Source: Capnocytophaga cynodegmi DSM 19736 (lineage in GTDB: Bacteria; Bacteroidota; Bacteroidia; Flavobacteriales; Flavobacteriaceae). Taken from it: a DNA stretch of 42,039 bases. Where the stretch lies: the NCBI RefSeq assembly GCF_000379185.1, contig NZ_KB900715.1:193197-235235 (forward strand), given 5' to 3'. Made by a program: the position numbers and the translations under genes. Positions 1 to 7,542 of this stretch are shown piece by piece (position 1 is the first letter of the stretch; the number at the start of each line of letters is the position of its first letter). The notes under the pieces are model-generated. The model was not told the origin of the DNA and did no database searches. It saw nothing but the letters and a program-made list of their open reading frames with translations.

Positions 1-548
1 CTAAAACAGGAGTTACTATAAAAGAAATTGTTTACTCACAAGAAGCCGATTTAGTTTTCGGCACAGCTCCTGACAACAACAATGGAGATAACTCTGGCGG
101 AGGTTCATCAGGAAGTAATATATTTGATTTTGAATCTCTTAACAATACTATTGCTGATGCGAACAAATATAGCAACACAGGAAGCCTAACCAATGGCAAT
201 GTAACACTTCATTACAAAGCCCGTTTAGATATGGATAAGTTTGCCATAAGTGGAAAAGGATTGATGCTAAACTTCCATAAGGATAATCCATATATAAAAA
301 TAACATTCTCAAAAGGAGTTAAAACACTAAAATTCAAACACAAAGCAGCCTACACAAGTTCTAAAGATAGAAACTTGGTAATATATTCTGGTGCTGAAGA
401 TAGTGATACGAAATTAGATGAGATTAAAATTGCTAAAGATACTTCTGGTACACATACTATAGAAATCAACAAATCAGAAAGCACTACAATAACCTTAAAA
501 TCAACTCAAGGTCAGATTGTTATAGACGATATTGAGTGGACTGAATAA
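1..548 (+). CDS. C-terminal part of a secreted protein (5' end outside window)
   Basis: The reading frame is open from the first bases (codons start at base 3) and ends with TAA at 546-548, so this is the 3' end of a larger gene. About 182 residues are visible. The first ~20 look like the end of a preceding beta-rich domain (possibly an OB-fold). A low-complexity NNNGDNSGGGSSGS linker follows, then a ~145-residue beta-rich module starting FDFESLNN and ending IVIDDIEW. Modules of this kind follow linkers in secreted Bacteroidota nucleases and lipoproteins, so an extracellular enzyme or lipoprotein is likely, but the catalytic part is not visible. No T9SS C-terminal domain is seen. A strong terminator follows 12 bases after the stop. 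Coding status is certain; function is not. Confidence 0.8.
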   Translation, partial: KTGVTIKEIVYSQEADLVFGTAPDNNNGDNSGGGSSGSNIFDFESLNNTIADANKYSNTGSLTNGNVTLHYKARLDMDKFAISGKGLMLNFHKDNPYIKITFSKGVKTLKFKHKAAYTSSKDRNLVIYSGAEDSDTKLDEIKIAKDTSGTHTIEINKSESTTITLKSTQGQIVIDDIEWTE

Positions 549-560
549 AAAAACACAAAA

Positions 561-590
561 AGAGGCTTCAAGAAGCCTCTTTTTTATTTA
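561..590 (+). terminator. Intrinsic terminator of the partial secreted gene
   Basis: A perfect 9-bp stem, AGAGGCTTC / GAAGCCTCT (561-569 and 572-580), with a 2-base loop is followed by a run of T. It lies just after the stop at 548. Confidence 0.85.
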
Positions 591-591
591 T

Positions 592-1278
592 ATCGTTGCT
601 AAAAAATATTTTGCTGTTAATTACAAATATAATACTTCTACATTCTTTAATTTTTACGTACAAGAAAAAGTATAACTACATTTTTATCGGGTATAAAAGT
701 TTCCTTTCGCTATTTGCACAAACAGAGCAGATTAGTCCCGAGTGTTACACCGCCAATAACAAAGGATTTTTTTATGTATTGAGGAAGAAATAGGATATTA
801 TAGTAAATCAAATACTCAGTTCAAAGGAAGTAATTATAACGAAGAAACATATAATATTGAATATAAGCTACTTACTTAATATTTTTTTACTTTTGGACAT
901 ACCGACGGATTGAATTATGTTACCATTGAATTTTCACGAGTTGATGACATTTCAAAATTATTTGGTATCAGAAATACAGATAAATTTCAAGTAAACTTAA
1001 CAGAAGGATTAGGTACTGGAGTGCTTTACCCTCGTTCAGACACAAAGCTCCTCAACAAAGAACGCTATGATGAATTCCACATCGCTGGTTATGGCTTGAG
1101 TGCTAAGGAAGGATTACATTTGGTTTTCTTCAAACACTTTTTACTTGTTAGCGAACTCAAGGGAGGATATATCAATATGTATGATATCCGCACTACAAAG
1201 AGCATTACGGATAAAGCAAATCAAACATTTTCCTTTTTTGAAACAATCTTAGAAGTAGGCGGGATTTTTCGTTTCTAA
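592..1278 (+). pseudogene. Decayed outer-membrane beta-barrel protein gene
   Basis: Protein-like sequence continues across three breaks. One frame reads AKKYFAVNYKYNTSTFFNFY and stops at 673-675. A second frame reads IFIGYKSFLSLFAQ and runs to 793. The first frame resumes at about 781 with EEIGYYSKSNTQFKGSNYN, meets an in-frame TAA at 877-879, and continues for ~130 residues from FTFGHTDGLNYV to the stop at 1276-1278. The last part has the alternating pattern and C-terminal aromatic (GGIFRF) of outer-membrane barrels, and the order of parts is collinear. There is no credible start codon: the 596 and 910 positions are TTG codons inside the series. I read this as one gene with at least one frameshift and one or two stops. 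The family is recognised only loosely as a flavobacterial barrel protein of unknown role. Confidence 0.55.
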
Positions 1279-1300
1279 ATTTTTAGAATTGAAAAAAAGA

Positions 1301-1340
1301 AAAGGCTTCGAAAGTTTCATTTTTGAAGCCTTTTTTTCTT
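1301..1340. terminator. Terminator between convergent pseudogene and pepP
   Basis: Stem AAAGGCTTC / GAAGCCTTT (1301-1309 and 1325-1333), extendable with one wobble pair, is flanked by an A-run on the left and a T-run on the right. It can therefore stop transcription from both sides. It lies 10 bases from the end of the minus-strand aminopeptidase gene. Confidence 0.8.
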
Positions 1341-1350
1341 AAAAAATATC

Positions 1351-3120
1351 TTAAATTGGTTTTGTAATTTCCAAAAACCATTGTTTCACAGTACCTTCCA
1401 AGTGTGGAGACAATTTCTCTTGACAAGTTTTATGATAATCATTCAACCAGTCTTTTTCTTCCTCTGAAAGTAATTCTACATTGATTGAATTAGGCATAAA
1501 CGGACAAAGAGTCAGCGTCTCAAAATCGTAGAACGTTCCAAATTCATTACTTTCCGCTTCACGTACAGCAATTAAGTTTTCGTGACGTATGCCATACTTA
1601 TTTTCCAAATAAAAGCCAGGCTCATCGGAACAAACCATTCCTACCAACAATTCCTGTGGATTCATATCTTTTCGAATGTTTTGAGGTCCTTCGTGTACGT
1701 TCATAAAGCTACCTACACCGTGTCCTGTACCGTGTCCGTAATCTTTTTTATTTTTCCATAAAGACATACGGGCAAATGCATCTAATTGTACACCCTTAGT
1801 TCCTTTAGGAAACTGGACCATAGCAAGTTGAATCATTCCTTTGAGCACCAACGTACAATCATCAATAAATTCCTGAGAAACTTTACCCAAAGGAATAGTA
1901 CGTGTAATATCTGTTGTTCCTTCCAAATACTGCCCACCTGAGTCTACCAGAATACTCCCTTCTGCAAAAACCTCTTTACTACCTTCTTTAGGTGCAGAAT
2001 AATGCACAATTGCTCCATTTCCCTGATAACCAACTATGCTTCCAAAGCTCTCCCCTACAAAATTCTTTCCTTCAGCACGAAAATCACGTAACTTCTTACC
2101 TATGCTATATTCTGTCATTGGTTCCTTCCCTACTTGGTGCGTTAACCAATACAAAAATTTAACCATAGCCACACCATCACGCACCATTACCGTTCTGAAT
2201 CCTTCTAGCTCTGTTTCATTTTTGGTTGCTTTCATCAAATTTCCTGGAGCAGGAGCTTGTACTAATGTGTTCTTATCTTGTAAAACATTAAAAATCTCCT
2301 GATTTGTATTAGGTGAAATCAATATTCTTTGATTTTTTATATTTGCCAAATACTTAAAGAAATCATCATATTCACTTATCGTTACATTAGCCGACTTTAA
2401 GTGAGTTTCCACTTCATTATTCACCTTTTCTGTATCAACAAACAAAACGGCTTCTTTTTCAGATAACGCAATGTATCCCAAAAAAACTGGATTATAAGCC
2501 ACATCACTTCCTCTAAGATTTAAAGTCCAAGCAACATCATCAAGAGCTGTAATTATATGTAATTCCGTGTTCTTTTCCAACATTTTCTTACGAATGGAAC
2601 TCAATTTATCCTTTACTGATTGCCCAGCCCATTTATCAGGATGGACAAAAATTGGGTGAATTGCTTCCTTACCTCTATTTGTCCAGATTTGCTTTAGTAA
2701 TGGATTATTTACAAGTTTTATGTCGTTACTTTTCAGTGCTTTTTCTAACTTTTCCCAAGCCAAATGTGATGTTGCCAAAGCATTTAAAGCCACCGTAGCT
2801 CCTTTTGGAAGTTCTGCAATAAGCCATTCTGTATAATCAGGAGTTCCTTCCACTCCCTCCTTGAACAAGTCAATGCCCGAACCTTTCAACTCAATAGGAG
2901 CTTGTACAAAATACCGAGAATCCGTCCAAAGTCCAGCTTTATCTTTTGTGATAACTACAAAACCTGCCGAACCTGTAAAACCCGAAATCCAAACGCGTTC
3001 TTGCCACTCTTCTGGTAAATATTCACTCAGATGTGGGTCGGCACTAAAAACCACAAATGCATCGATATTTTCAACCTGCATTTGCTTTCTTAAAAGAGAT
3101 ATTTTTTCTGGTGTATTCAT
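1351..3120 (-). CDS. pepP: Xaa-Pro aminopeptidase (aminopeptidase P, M24 family)
   Basis: A 589-residue cytosolic metallopeptidase that removes the N-terminal residue before proline. It has the long three-domain form: two creatinase-like N-terminal domains (about 5-130 and 150-300) and a pita-bread M24 catalytic domain from ~310. All five metal ligands are visible: D393 and D404 in LVDSGGQYLEGTTDITRT, H467 in GHGTGHGVG, E500 in SDEPGFY and E514 in RHENL. The start chosen is the ATG at 3118-3120 (MNTPEKISLL), which matches the family N terminus. An upstream ATG at 3201 would add 27 residues, but a good promoter -7 element (3178-3185) lies inside that extension. The gene is monocistronic, with a terminator on its 3' side. 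Confidence 0.95.
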   Translation of the reverse strand: MNTPEKISLLRKQMQVENIDAFVVFSADPHLSEYLPEEWQERVWISGFTGSAGFVVITKDKAGLWTDSRYFVQAPIELKGSGIDLFKEGVEGTPDYTEWLIAELPKGATVALNALATSHLAWEKLEKALKSNDIKLVNNPLLKQIWTNRGKEAIHPIFVHPDKWAGQSVKDKLSSIRKKMLEKNTELHIITALDDVAWTLNLRGSDVAYNPVFLGYIALSEKEAVLFVDTEKVNNEVETHLKSANVTISEYDDFFKYLANIKNQRILISPNTNQEIFNVLQDKNTLVQAPAPGNLMKATKNETELEGFRTVMVRDGVAMVKFLYWLTHQVGKEPMTEYSIGKKLRDFRAEGKNFVGESFGSIVGYQGNGAIVHYSAPKEGSKEVFAEGSILVDSGGQYLEGTTDITRTIPLGKVSQEFIDDCTLVLKGMIQLAMVQFPKGTKGVQLDAFARMSLWKNKKDYGHGTGHGVGSFMNVHEGPQNIRKDMNPQELLVGMVCSDEPGFYLENKYGIRHENLIAVREAESNEFGTFYDFETLTLCPFMPNSINVELLSEEEKDWLNDYHKTCQEKLSPHLEGTVKQWFLEITKPI

Positions 3121-3177
3121 TGTGTAAATATGTTGTAATGTATTTTGAATATTACTTTTTTTAATGATTGACTCTGA

Positions 3178-3185
3178 CAAAGGTA
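3178..3185 (-). promoter_or_regulatory. Promoter -7 element of pepP
   Basis: TACCTTTG on the minus strand fits the Bacteroidota -7 consensus TAnnTTTG. It lies 57 bases upstream of the chosen ATG and inside the alternative longer reading frame, which favours the shorter protein. A TTTG further upstream is only 13 bases away, closer than usual, so the -33 box is uncertain. Confidence 0.55.
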
Positions 3186-3240
3186 ATAAATTATTTTTCA
3201 AACTTTATGGATTTTTTCCATTTTTCTTTAGATTCAAGAA

Positions 3241-3274
3241 AACAAAAAAGCTTTGCAATTTCTTGCAAAGCTTT
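3241..3274 (-). terminator. Intrinsic terminator of rng
   Basis: A perfect 11-bp stem AAGCTTTGCAA / TTGCAAAGCTT (3248-3258 and 3263-3273) with a 4-base loop. On the minus strand it is followed by a T-run (bases 3247-3241). It lies 8 bases beyond the stop of the RNase G gene. Confidence 0.85.
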
Positions 3275-3281
3275 CTATTTT

Positions 3282-4823
3282 TTAAAGAGGAGTTCCTGCT
3301 TTTGTTTTAAAACGATATTCTAAGTAAGAATATGCGTCACGTGGCATAATCTGAATCCATCGTTTGTATTTCAAAAACCATTTAAAACGAATTGAATTCC
3401 AACCATTAGTTAAATATGCTGAAACAAAAGGATGAGCATTAAGCACAATCCTTCCTTTGTAAGTTCCCTCCTTAATAATGCTTTCAAGTTCTGTATTGAT
3501 TTTATCAATCAGAACGATTGGTGCTTCTATTTCACCTTCCTTACTTGGATTTTCTTCCTTAGTTTTGATGTTTAGTTCTTGGCGTACCCGCTGACGTGTA
3601 ATTTGAATCAGTCCGAACTTACTCGGAGGCAACACCTTATGTTTCGCTCTATCCTCCTCCATTTCTTTACGAAGGTGGTCGAAAAGGATTTTTCGATTGT
3701 CTGTATTTGACATATCAATGAAATCCACCACGATAATTCCTCCCATATCTCTGAGTCTGAGTTGCCTTGCAATCTCTGTGGCAGCAATCAAATTTACAGC
3801 TAAAGCTGTGGACTCTTGGTCGTTTGCTTTATTAGAATGATTTCCACTATTTACATCGATAACGTGCAGAGCTTCTGTGTGTTCTATAACCAAATAAGCT
3901 CCTTTTGTCATCGAAACGGTGCGTCCAAAAGCTGTTTTTATTTGTCGCTCAATATGGAATTTTTCAAAAATTGGAACCGATGAGCGGTAATGTTTAACGA
4001 TATTTTCCTTACCTGGTGCAATATTCTGAACATATTTTACAACTTGTTCATACAATAGGTCATTATCTACGTGAATTCCGGAGAAAGTGTCATTAAACAT
4101 ATCACGAAGAATGGCTCCCGTTCGGTTAATTTCACTCATCACCTTCGACGGAAACACAGCCTTATGTATCTTCCTACACATCAAAACCCAACGTTCGAAT
4201 AAAACTTGCAAGTCCTTGTCTAGTTCCGCAACTTTCTTACCCTCTGCAACAGTGCGAACAATCACCCCAAATCCTTTGGGCTTTATGCTCTGCAGAAGTC
4301 GTCGAAGTCTCTCTTTCTCAGCTTTGCTTTCTATTTTTTGAGAGATGGAAATTCTGTCCGAAAAAGGAACCAAAACCAAATATCTTCCTGCAATGGATAG
4401 TTCTGAGCTTATCCTTGGTCCTTTGGTCGATATTGGTTCCTTCACAATTTGGACTAAAATAGGCTGATTTGCCTTCAGAACATCAACCACACTGCCATCT
4501 TTGTTGATGTCTGGTTCCAAGGGAAAGTCTTTCAAAGAATAATCTTTCTGTTTCCCTGAAATTACCTGCTTCACAAATTTTAATAATGAGGCAAGTTGCG
4601 GACCCAAGTCGTGATAATGCAAGAAAGCATCTTTTTCGTGACCTACATCTACAAAAGCGGCATTAAGCCCTTGAATAGGTTTACGTATCTTGGCAAGCAT
4701 AATATCGCCTACTCCCAATCCGTTTGAACCTTCTTCTTTATGAAGCTCTATTAGTCTTCCTTCTTTCAATAAAGCAAAATCTATATAAGAGGAACCAGAA
4801 CGAATGATTAATTCTTTATTCAC
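3282..4823 (-). CDS. rng: Ribonuclease G/E family endoribonuclease
   Basis: A 513-residue cytosolic endoribonuclease that cleaves single-stranded AU-rich RNA in rRNA maturation and mRNA decay. An S1 RNA-binding domain occupies about 38-130. The RNase E/G catalytic core has the metal-binding aspartates D323 (ALHVIDVNSG) and D367 (GGIIVVDFIDM). No CPxC 'zinc-link' motif is present where the E. coli enzymes have one. There is no long C-terminal scaffold, so the length is that of RNase G. The start is GTG at 4821-4823, giving MNKELIIRSG, the usual flavobacterial N terminus. The upstream leader carries a strong hairpin (4856-4885) that might be a target for self-regulation. No clear promoter is seen directly upstream, so read-through from the HU promoter is possible. 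Confidence 0.95.
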   Translation of the reverse strand: MNKELIIRSGSSYIDFALLKEGRLIELHKEEGSNGLGVGDIMLAKIRKPIQGLNAAFVDVGHEKDAFLHYHDLGPQLASLLKFVKQVISGKQKDYSLKDFPLEPDINKDGSVVDVLKANQPILVQIVKEPISTKGPRISSELSIAGRYLVLVPFSDRISISQKIESKAEKERLRRLLQSIKPKGFGVIVRTVAEGKKVAELDKDLQVLFERWVLMCRKIHKAVFPSKVMSEINRTGAILRDMFNDTFSGIHVDNDLLYEQVVKYVQNIAPGKENIVKHYRSSVPIFEKFHIERQIKTAFGRTVSMTKGAYLVIEHTEALHVIDVNSGNHSNKANDQESTALAVNLIAATEIARQLRLRDMGGIIVVDFIDMSNTDNRKILFDHLRKEMEEDRAKHKVLPPSKFGLIQITRQRVRQELNIKTKEENPSKEGEIEAPIVLIDKINTELESIIKEGTYKGRIVLNAHPFVSAYLTNGWNSIRFKWFLKYKRWIQIMPRDAYSYLEYRFKTKAGTPL

Positions 4824-4855
4824 TCTTTTTTGGATTTTTGTTAAACACTATCTAG

Positions 4856-4893
4856 CTGATTATGAATACTTTTTATTCATATCAGTTTTTTTT
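4856..4893. promoter_or_regulatory. Strong hairpin in the rng leader
   Basis: A 12-bp stem with one bulged T (CTGAT-ATGAATA / TATTCAT-ATCAG, 4856-4868 and 4874-4885) and a 5-base loop. On the plus strand it is followed by eight T, which makes a textbook intrinsic terminator, yet no plus-strand gene ends here. On the minus strand it forms a leader hairpin beginning 33 bases upstream of the RNase G start codon. Either reading is possible: antisense terminator or 5'-UTR control hairpin. Confidence 0.6.
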
Positions 4894-4907
4894 CAAAGAA
4901 CATTCCT

Positions 4908-4943
4908 TAAAAAGAAGAAAAAAGTAGTTAAAAACTACTTTTT
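4908..4943 (-). terminator. Terminator of the HU / small ribosomal-like gene pair
   Basis: An 11-bp stem (4919-4929 and 4933-4943) with an AAA loop overlaps the stop codon of the 30-residue gene. On the minus strand it is followed by TTCTTCTTTTT. It separates the HU operon from rng. Confidence 0.75.
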
Positions 4944-5027
4944 CTTCTTGTGGCGATTAGCTCTCGCTCTTTTTTTACGTTTGTGGTTTGCTACCTTATG
5001 TCTTTTTCTTTTTTTTCCGCTTGGCAT
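4935..5027 (-). CDS. 30-residue AURKAIP1/COX24-domain protein (bS22/mS38-like ribosomal protein)
   Basis: Reading from ATG at 5025-5027 gives a 30-residue, extremely basic protein beginning MPSGKKRKRHKVANHKRKKR and ending in KKKK before TAG. About 20 of 30 residues are Lys, Arg or His. The KRKRHK...HKRKKR...RRxNRHK-like pattern is that of the AURKAIP1/COX24 (DUF1713) family. That family includes mitochondrial small-subunit protein mS38 and the tiny bacterial bS22-type proteins that bind small-subunit rRNA. A similar protein is conserved in Flavobacteriia. The gene starts 15 bases after the HU stop on the same strand, so the two are very probably cotranscribed. It is below the usual length cut-off of gene finders. 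The family is recognised from sequence; placement in the ribosome is inferred. Confidence 0.85.
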   Translation of the reverse strand: MPSGKKRKRHKVANHKRKKRARANRHKKKK

Positions 5028-5042
5028 AGCTTATCTACTTAA

Positions 5043-5351
5043 TTAATTATTTTTTTTACTTGATTTTACTTTAACTTTAGCTTTTACACCTTCAACAAAA
5101 ACTTTTGCAGGTTTAAAGGCAGGAATGTTGTGTGCAGGAATTTTCAAAGTAGTATTTTTAGAGATGTTTCTTCCTGTTTTTTCTGCTCTTGTTTTGATGA
5201 TGAAGCTACCAAAACCTCTCAAATACACGTTATTACCACTTTCCAAAGAAGCTTTCACCTCCTCCATAAAATTCTCTACTGTTGCTTGAACGTCATTTTT
5301 ATCAAGACCTAACTTATCAGCGATCTTTGATACGATTTCTGCTTTTGTCAT
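5043..5351 (-). CDS. HU/IHF-family DNA-binding protein
   Basis: A 102-residue nucleoid protein that bends DNA as a dimer. The N-terminal helical dimerisation region (MTKAEIVSKIADKLGL) and the beta-arm region with GFGSF (residues ~47-51), the RNISKNTTLKIPA arm and FKPAKVF are all present. A basic C-terminal tail (KAKVKVKSSKKNN) adds about 10 residues beyond the standard ~90-residue HU. It is the first gene of a two-gene unit with the 30-residue ribosomal-like protein. A good -33/-7 promoter lies 44 bases upstream of its ATG. Whether it is HU or IHF-like cannot be decided from sequence alone, although a single homodimeric HU is usual in this group. Confidence 0.93.
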   Translation of the reverse strand: MTKAEIVSKIADKLGLDKNDVQATVENFMEEVKASLESGNNVYLRGFGSFIIKTRAEKTGRNISKNTTLKIPAHNIPAFKPAKVFVEGVKAKVKVKSSKKNN

Positions 5352-5394
5352 TTTATATGTTTTTTATATTAATATTTTGAATAAAATCGGAGTG

Positions 5395-5427
5395 CAAAGA
5401 TATAAATTAATTATTTAAAAAACACAA
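5395..5427 (-). promoter_or_regulatory. Promoter of the HU operon
   Basis: On the minus strand TTG (5425-5427), 22 bases, then TATCTTTG (5395-5402). The -7 element matches TAnnTTTG exactly; the spacing is slightly long. Confidence 0.65.
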
Positions 5428-5543
5428 TGTTAGCACTTTTTTTTCATTTACGCCCTCATTTTTAGTGGTTTTAAACAAAACACAATCGCAGCTACCTGAT
5501 TTTCAATAAATAAAAAAACACATCACTGTATCAAAAACCTTAT

Positions 5544-6770
5544 TTAACCTATCTCATCTTGAATAAGTACGCTCTCTACATCTTTCCAAAAATTAGGATA
5601 TGATTTTGAAACCACTTCAGAATCACAAATTATGATATCTGTTTTGAGCATTAACGGAGTGAAAGCCATAGCCATACGATGATCATTGTAAGTTTGAATA
5701 CTCACATTCTGACGGATTATCCCTCCTGATTCTAAAAATAAAGCCTTATCAGATACTTCTATTTTCGCTCCCAATTTCGATAATTCTGTTTTTAAAGCCT
5801 CCAAACGGTCTGTTTCCTTAATTTTCAAGGTATGAAGTCCTGAGATTTCACAGGCCAATCCTAATCCAAAGCAAGTTACAACAATAGTTTGAGCTATGTC
5901 AGGAGCATTTCGTAAATCATACTTAAAAATCAAACTTTTAGCTAATTTAGTTTTACGAATTATAATTTCATTATTGGAAAAGATTGTTTCAACGCCGAAA
6001 AACGTATAAATTTCCGACAAAATACTATCTCCTTGCAAACTATTCTCCTTATAACTACTTAACTTTAAAGATATTCCTATGTCCGACAATGCCACAAAAG
6101 AATACCAATATGAAGCAGAACTCCAATCCGATTCCACAGTGATTTCTTTTTTCTGAATATTTTTTAAAGGTTGGACACATATCGTATTCCCCTCAAAATC
6201 AGAACTTACACCAATTTCAGAAAGCAAGGATAAAGTCATTTTGATATAAGGAACAGAAGTAAGTTCTTCTTGTAGCCTTATTTTCAAACCTTTAGAAAGA
6301 AATGGAGCAATCAGCAATAATGCAGAAATATACTGACTACTTACATTAGCCAACATAGTTACCTCATTAATTTCGAACCTTTTACCTTTTATATGTAGCG
6401 GTGGATAGCCTTCGTTTTCCAAATATAAAATCTCTGCTCCCAAATCTTGAAGGGCTTGTACCAAAATATGAATTGGACGTTGTTTCATTCGAGTTGAACC
6501 TGTCAGAATCACTTCTTTTCCTTCTTGAACGGCAAAGAATGCAGTCAAAAAACGCATTGCAGTTCCCGCGTGATGAATATCTATTTTACCTGATTGTTGC
6601 TGAAGAGCTTTTCTCATCACTTCAGAATCATCTGACTCAGAGGCATTTTTCATTACAATCTCAGGATAAATAGCTTGTAGTAATAACAAACGATTAGTTT
6701 CTGACTTTGAACCTGAAATTTCAATTTTCTTTCCAGAAATCAATACCGATTTTGGCAATTTTTTATCCAT
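5544..6770 (-). CDS. aroA: 3-phosphoshikimate 1-carboxyvinyltransferase (EPSP synthase)
   Basis: A 408-residue shikimate-pathway enzyme joining PEP to shikimate-3-phosphate, leading to aromatic amino acids. Substrate-binding signatures are visible: SGSKSETNR at 19-27, HHAGTAMRFL at 66-75 (the AGTAMR loop), GSTRMKQRP at 91-99, SSQYISALL near 144-152, IKETDRLEAL, and the C-terminal YNDHRMAMAF. It is somewhat shorter than the ~427-residue E. coli enzyme, as is usual in flavobacteria. The gene stands alone: HU starts ~190 bases downstream with its own promoter. Its -33/-7 promoter overlaps the terminator of the gene behind it. Confidence 0.95.
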   Translation of the reverse strand: MDKKLPKSVLISGKKIEISGSKSETNRLLLLQAIYPEIVMKNASESDDSEVMRKALQQQSGKIDIHHAGTAMRFLTAFFAVQEGKEVILTGSTRMKQRPIHILVQALQDLGAEILYLENEGYPPLHIKGKRFEINEVTMLANVSSQYISALLLIAPFLSKGLKIRLQEELTSVPYIKMTLSLLSEIGVSSDFEGNTICVQPLKNIQKKEITVESDWSSASYWYSFVALSDIGISLKLSSYKENSLQGDSILSEIYTFFGVETIFSNNEIIIRKTKLAKSLIFKYDLRNAPDIAQTIVVTCFGLGLACEISGLHTLKIKETDRLEALKTELSKLGAKIEVSDKALFLESGGIIRQNVSIQTYNDHRMAMAFTPLMLKTDIIICDSEVVSKSYPNFWKDVESVLIQDEIG

Positions 6771-6789
6771 AATTTGTCTATATTCATCA

Positions 6790-6820
6790 CAAAAATAAAA
6801 AATACCTGAAAAACAACAAA
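6790..6820 (-). promoter_or_regulatory. Promoter of aroA
   Basis: On the minus strand TTTG (6817-6820), 19 bases, then TATTTTTG (6790-6797), 20 bases upstream of the ATG. The -33 box sits inside the terminator hairpin of the upstream gene. Confidence 0.65.
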
Positions 6821-6839
6821 ATATATTGTTCCTCAGGTA
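6803..6839 (-). terminator. Terminator after the small outer-membrane protein gene
   Basis: Stem TACCTGA / TCAGGTA (6803-6809 and 6833-6839) has an inner stem AACAA / TTGTT, and on the minus strand ATTTTTTATTTTT follows. It lies 26 bases beyond the stop at 6865. Confidence 0.55.
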
Positions 6840-6864
6840 ATTTTATAGAAGTTTATTGTCTAAA

Positions 6865-7413
6865 CTAAAATCGATAGCCTACACCAAAAGCACCCCGCCC
6901 CACAAAAGGAATATACCCATTGTAAGCAGAACGTGGAACGCGTCCTAAACCTGTACTAAGTTCAAAACTGAAATTTCTTCTTATCCATTTCACTCCAAAA
7001 CCAAGTCCAAGAGCAACATTAGTTTCCCTTTCTATCTTTCTCAACGAATAACTTCTGTTATAGTCATAATAATCTATAAGATTATCTCTGTTGAAGAACA
7101 TAAGAAAGGTTTCTAAAAAGAATCCTGACACAGGTTTCTTCCCGAAATAATACCTTCCAAAAGCAGTTACGTTGTAATTCATACCAGACTCTAAATCAGA
7201 ATCTTTGTATGCTAAAATCAAAGAAGAACCTCCTACTGAGCAATCATAATTCAAAGCCCGTTCGTATGAAAACTCCATTCCTTCAAAAAGTAAAAGAAGA
7301 GCATTCAACCTAAGTTCATTCTTTCTAAAATCTGGATTTAACTTTCTGGAAGTTTCCTGCGAGTACGCTATTAACGAAGAAAGTAGCAGTAAAAAAACAA
7401 AACATCTTTTCAT
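6865..7413 (-). CDS. Small outer-membrane beta-barrel protein, function unknown
   Basis: 182 residues with a clear signal peptide (MKRCFVFLLLLSSLIAYSQ) and no lipobox. The mature part shows alternating hydrophobic strands, aromatic girdles (FGRYYFGKKPVSGFFLETF) and a C-terminal phenylalanine (FGVGYRF). This is the profile of an eight-stranded barrel of the DUF3575/outer-membrane-beta-barrel type. Such proteins sit in the outer membrane; no substrate can be read from the sequence. The gene has its own promoter and terminator, so it appears monocistronic although it follows a large barrel gene on the same strand. Confidence 0.8.
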   Translation of the reverse strand: MKRCFVFLLLLSSLIAYSQETSRKLNPDFRKNELRLNALLLLFEGMEFSYERALNYDCSVGGSSLILAYKDSDLESGMNYNVTAFGRYYFGKKPVSGFFLETFLMFFNRDNLIDYYDYNRSYSLRKIERETNVALGLGFGVKWIRRNFSFELSTGLGRVPRSAYNGYIPFVGRGAFGVGYRF

Positions 7414-7444
7414 AAATATAAAATTTCTGTTGAAGTTATTGACA

Positions 7445-7475
7445 CAAAAATATACACTTTAAAATAAAAAACAAA
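7445..7475 (-). promoter_or_regulatory. Promoter of the small outer-membrane protein gene
   Basis: On the minus strand TTTG (7472-7475), 19 bases, then TATTTTTG (7445-7452). Both boxes and the spacing match the flavobacterial consensus, 31 bases upstream of the ATG. Confidence 0.7.
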
Positions 7476-7542
7476 ACTGGTTTACGTCTTTAGCTTATTA
7501 AATACAATTGAATGATGAACTTATCTGAAAACTTTCACGTTA

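Noticed and set aside
3121-3201. N-terminal extension of the aminopeptidase to 616 residues
   Set aside because: The extension overlaps a -7 promoter element and is absent from the family, so the ATG at 3120 is preferred.
4861-5040. An 80-residue plus-strand hydrophobic frame over the HU/rng gap
   Set aside because: It is antisense to the 30-residue basic gene, and its hydrophobic composition is the complement of Lys codons.
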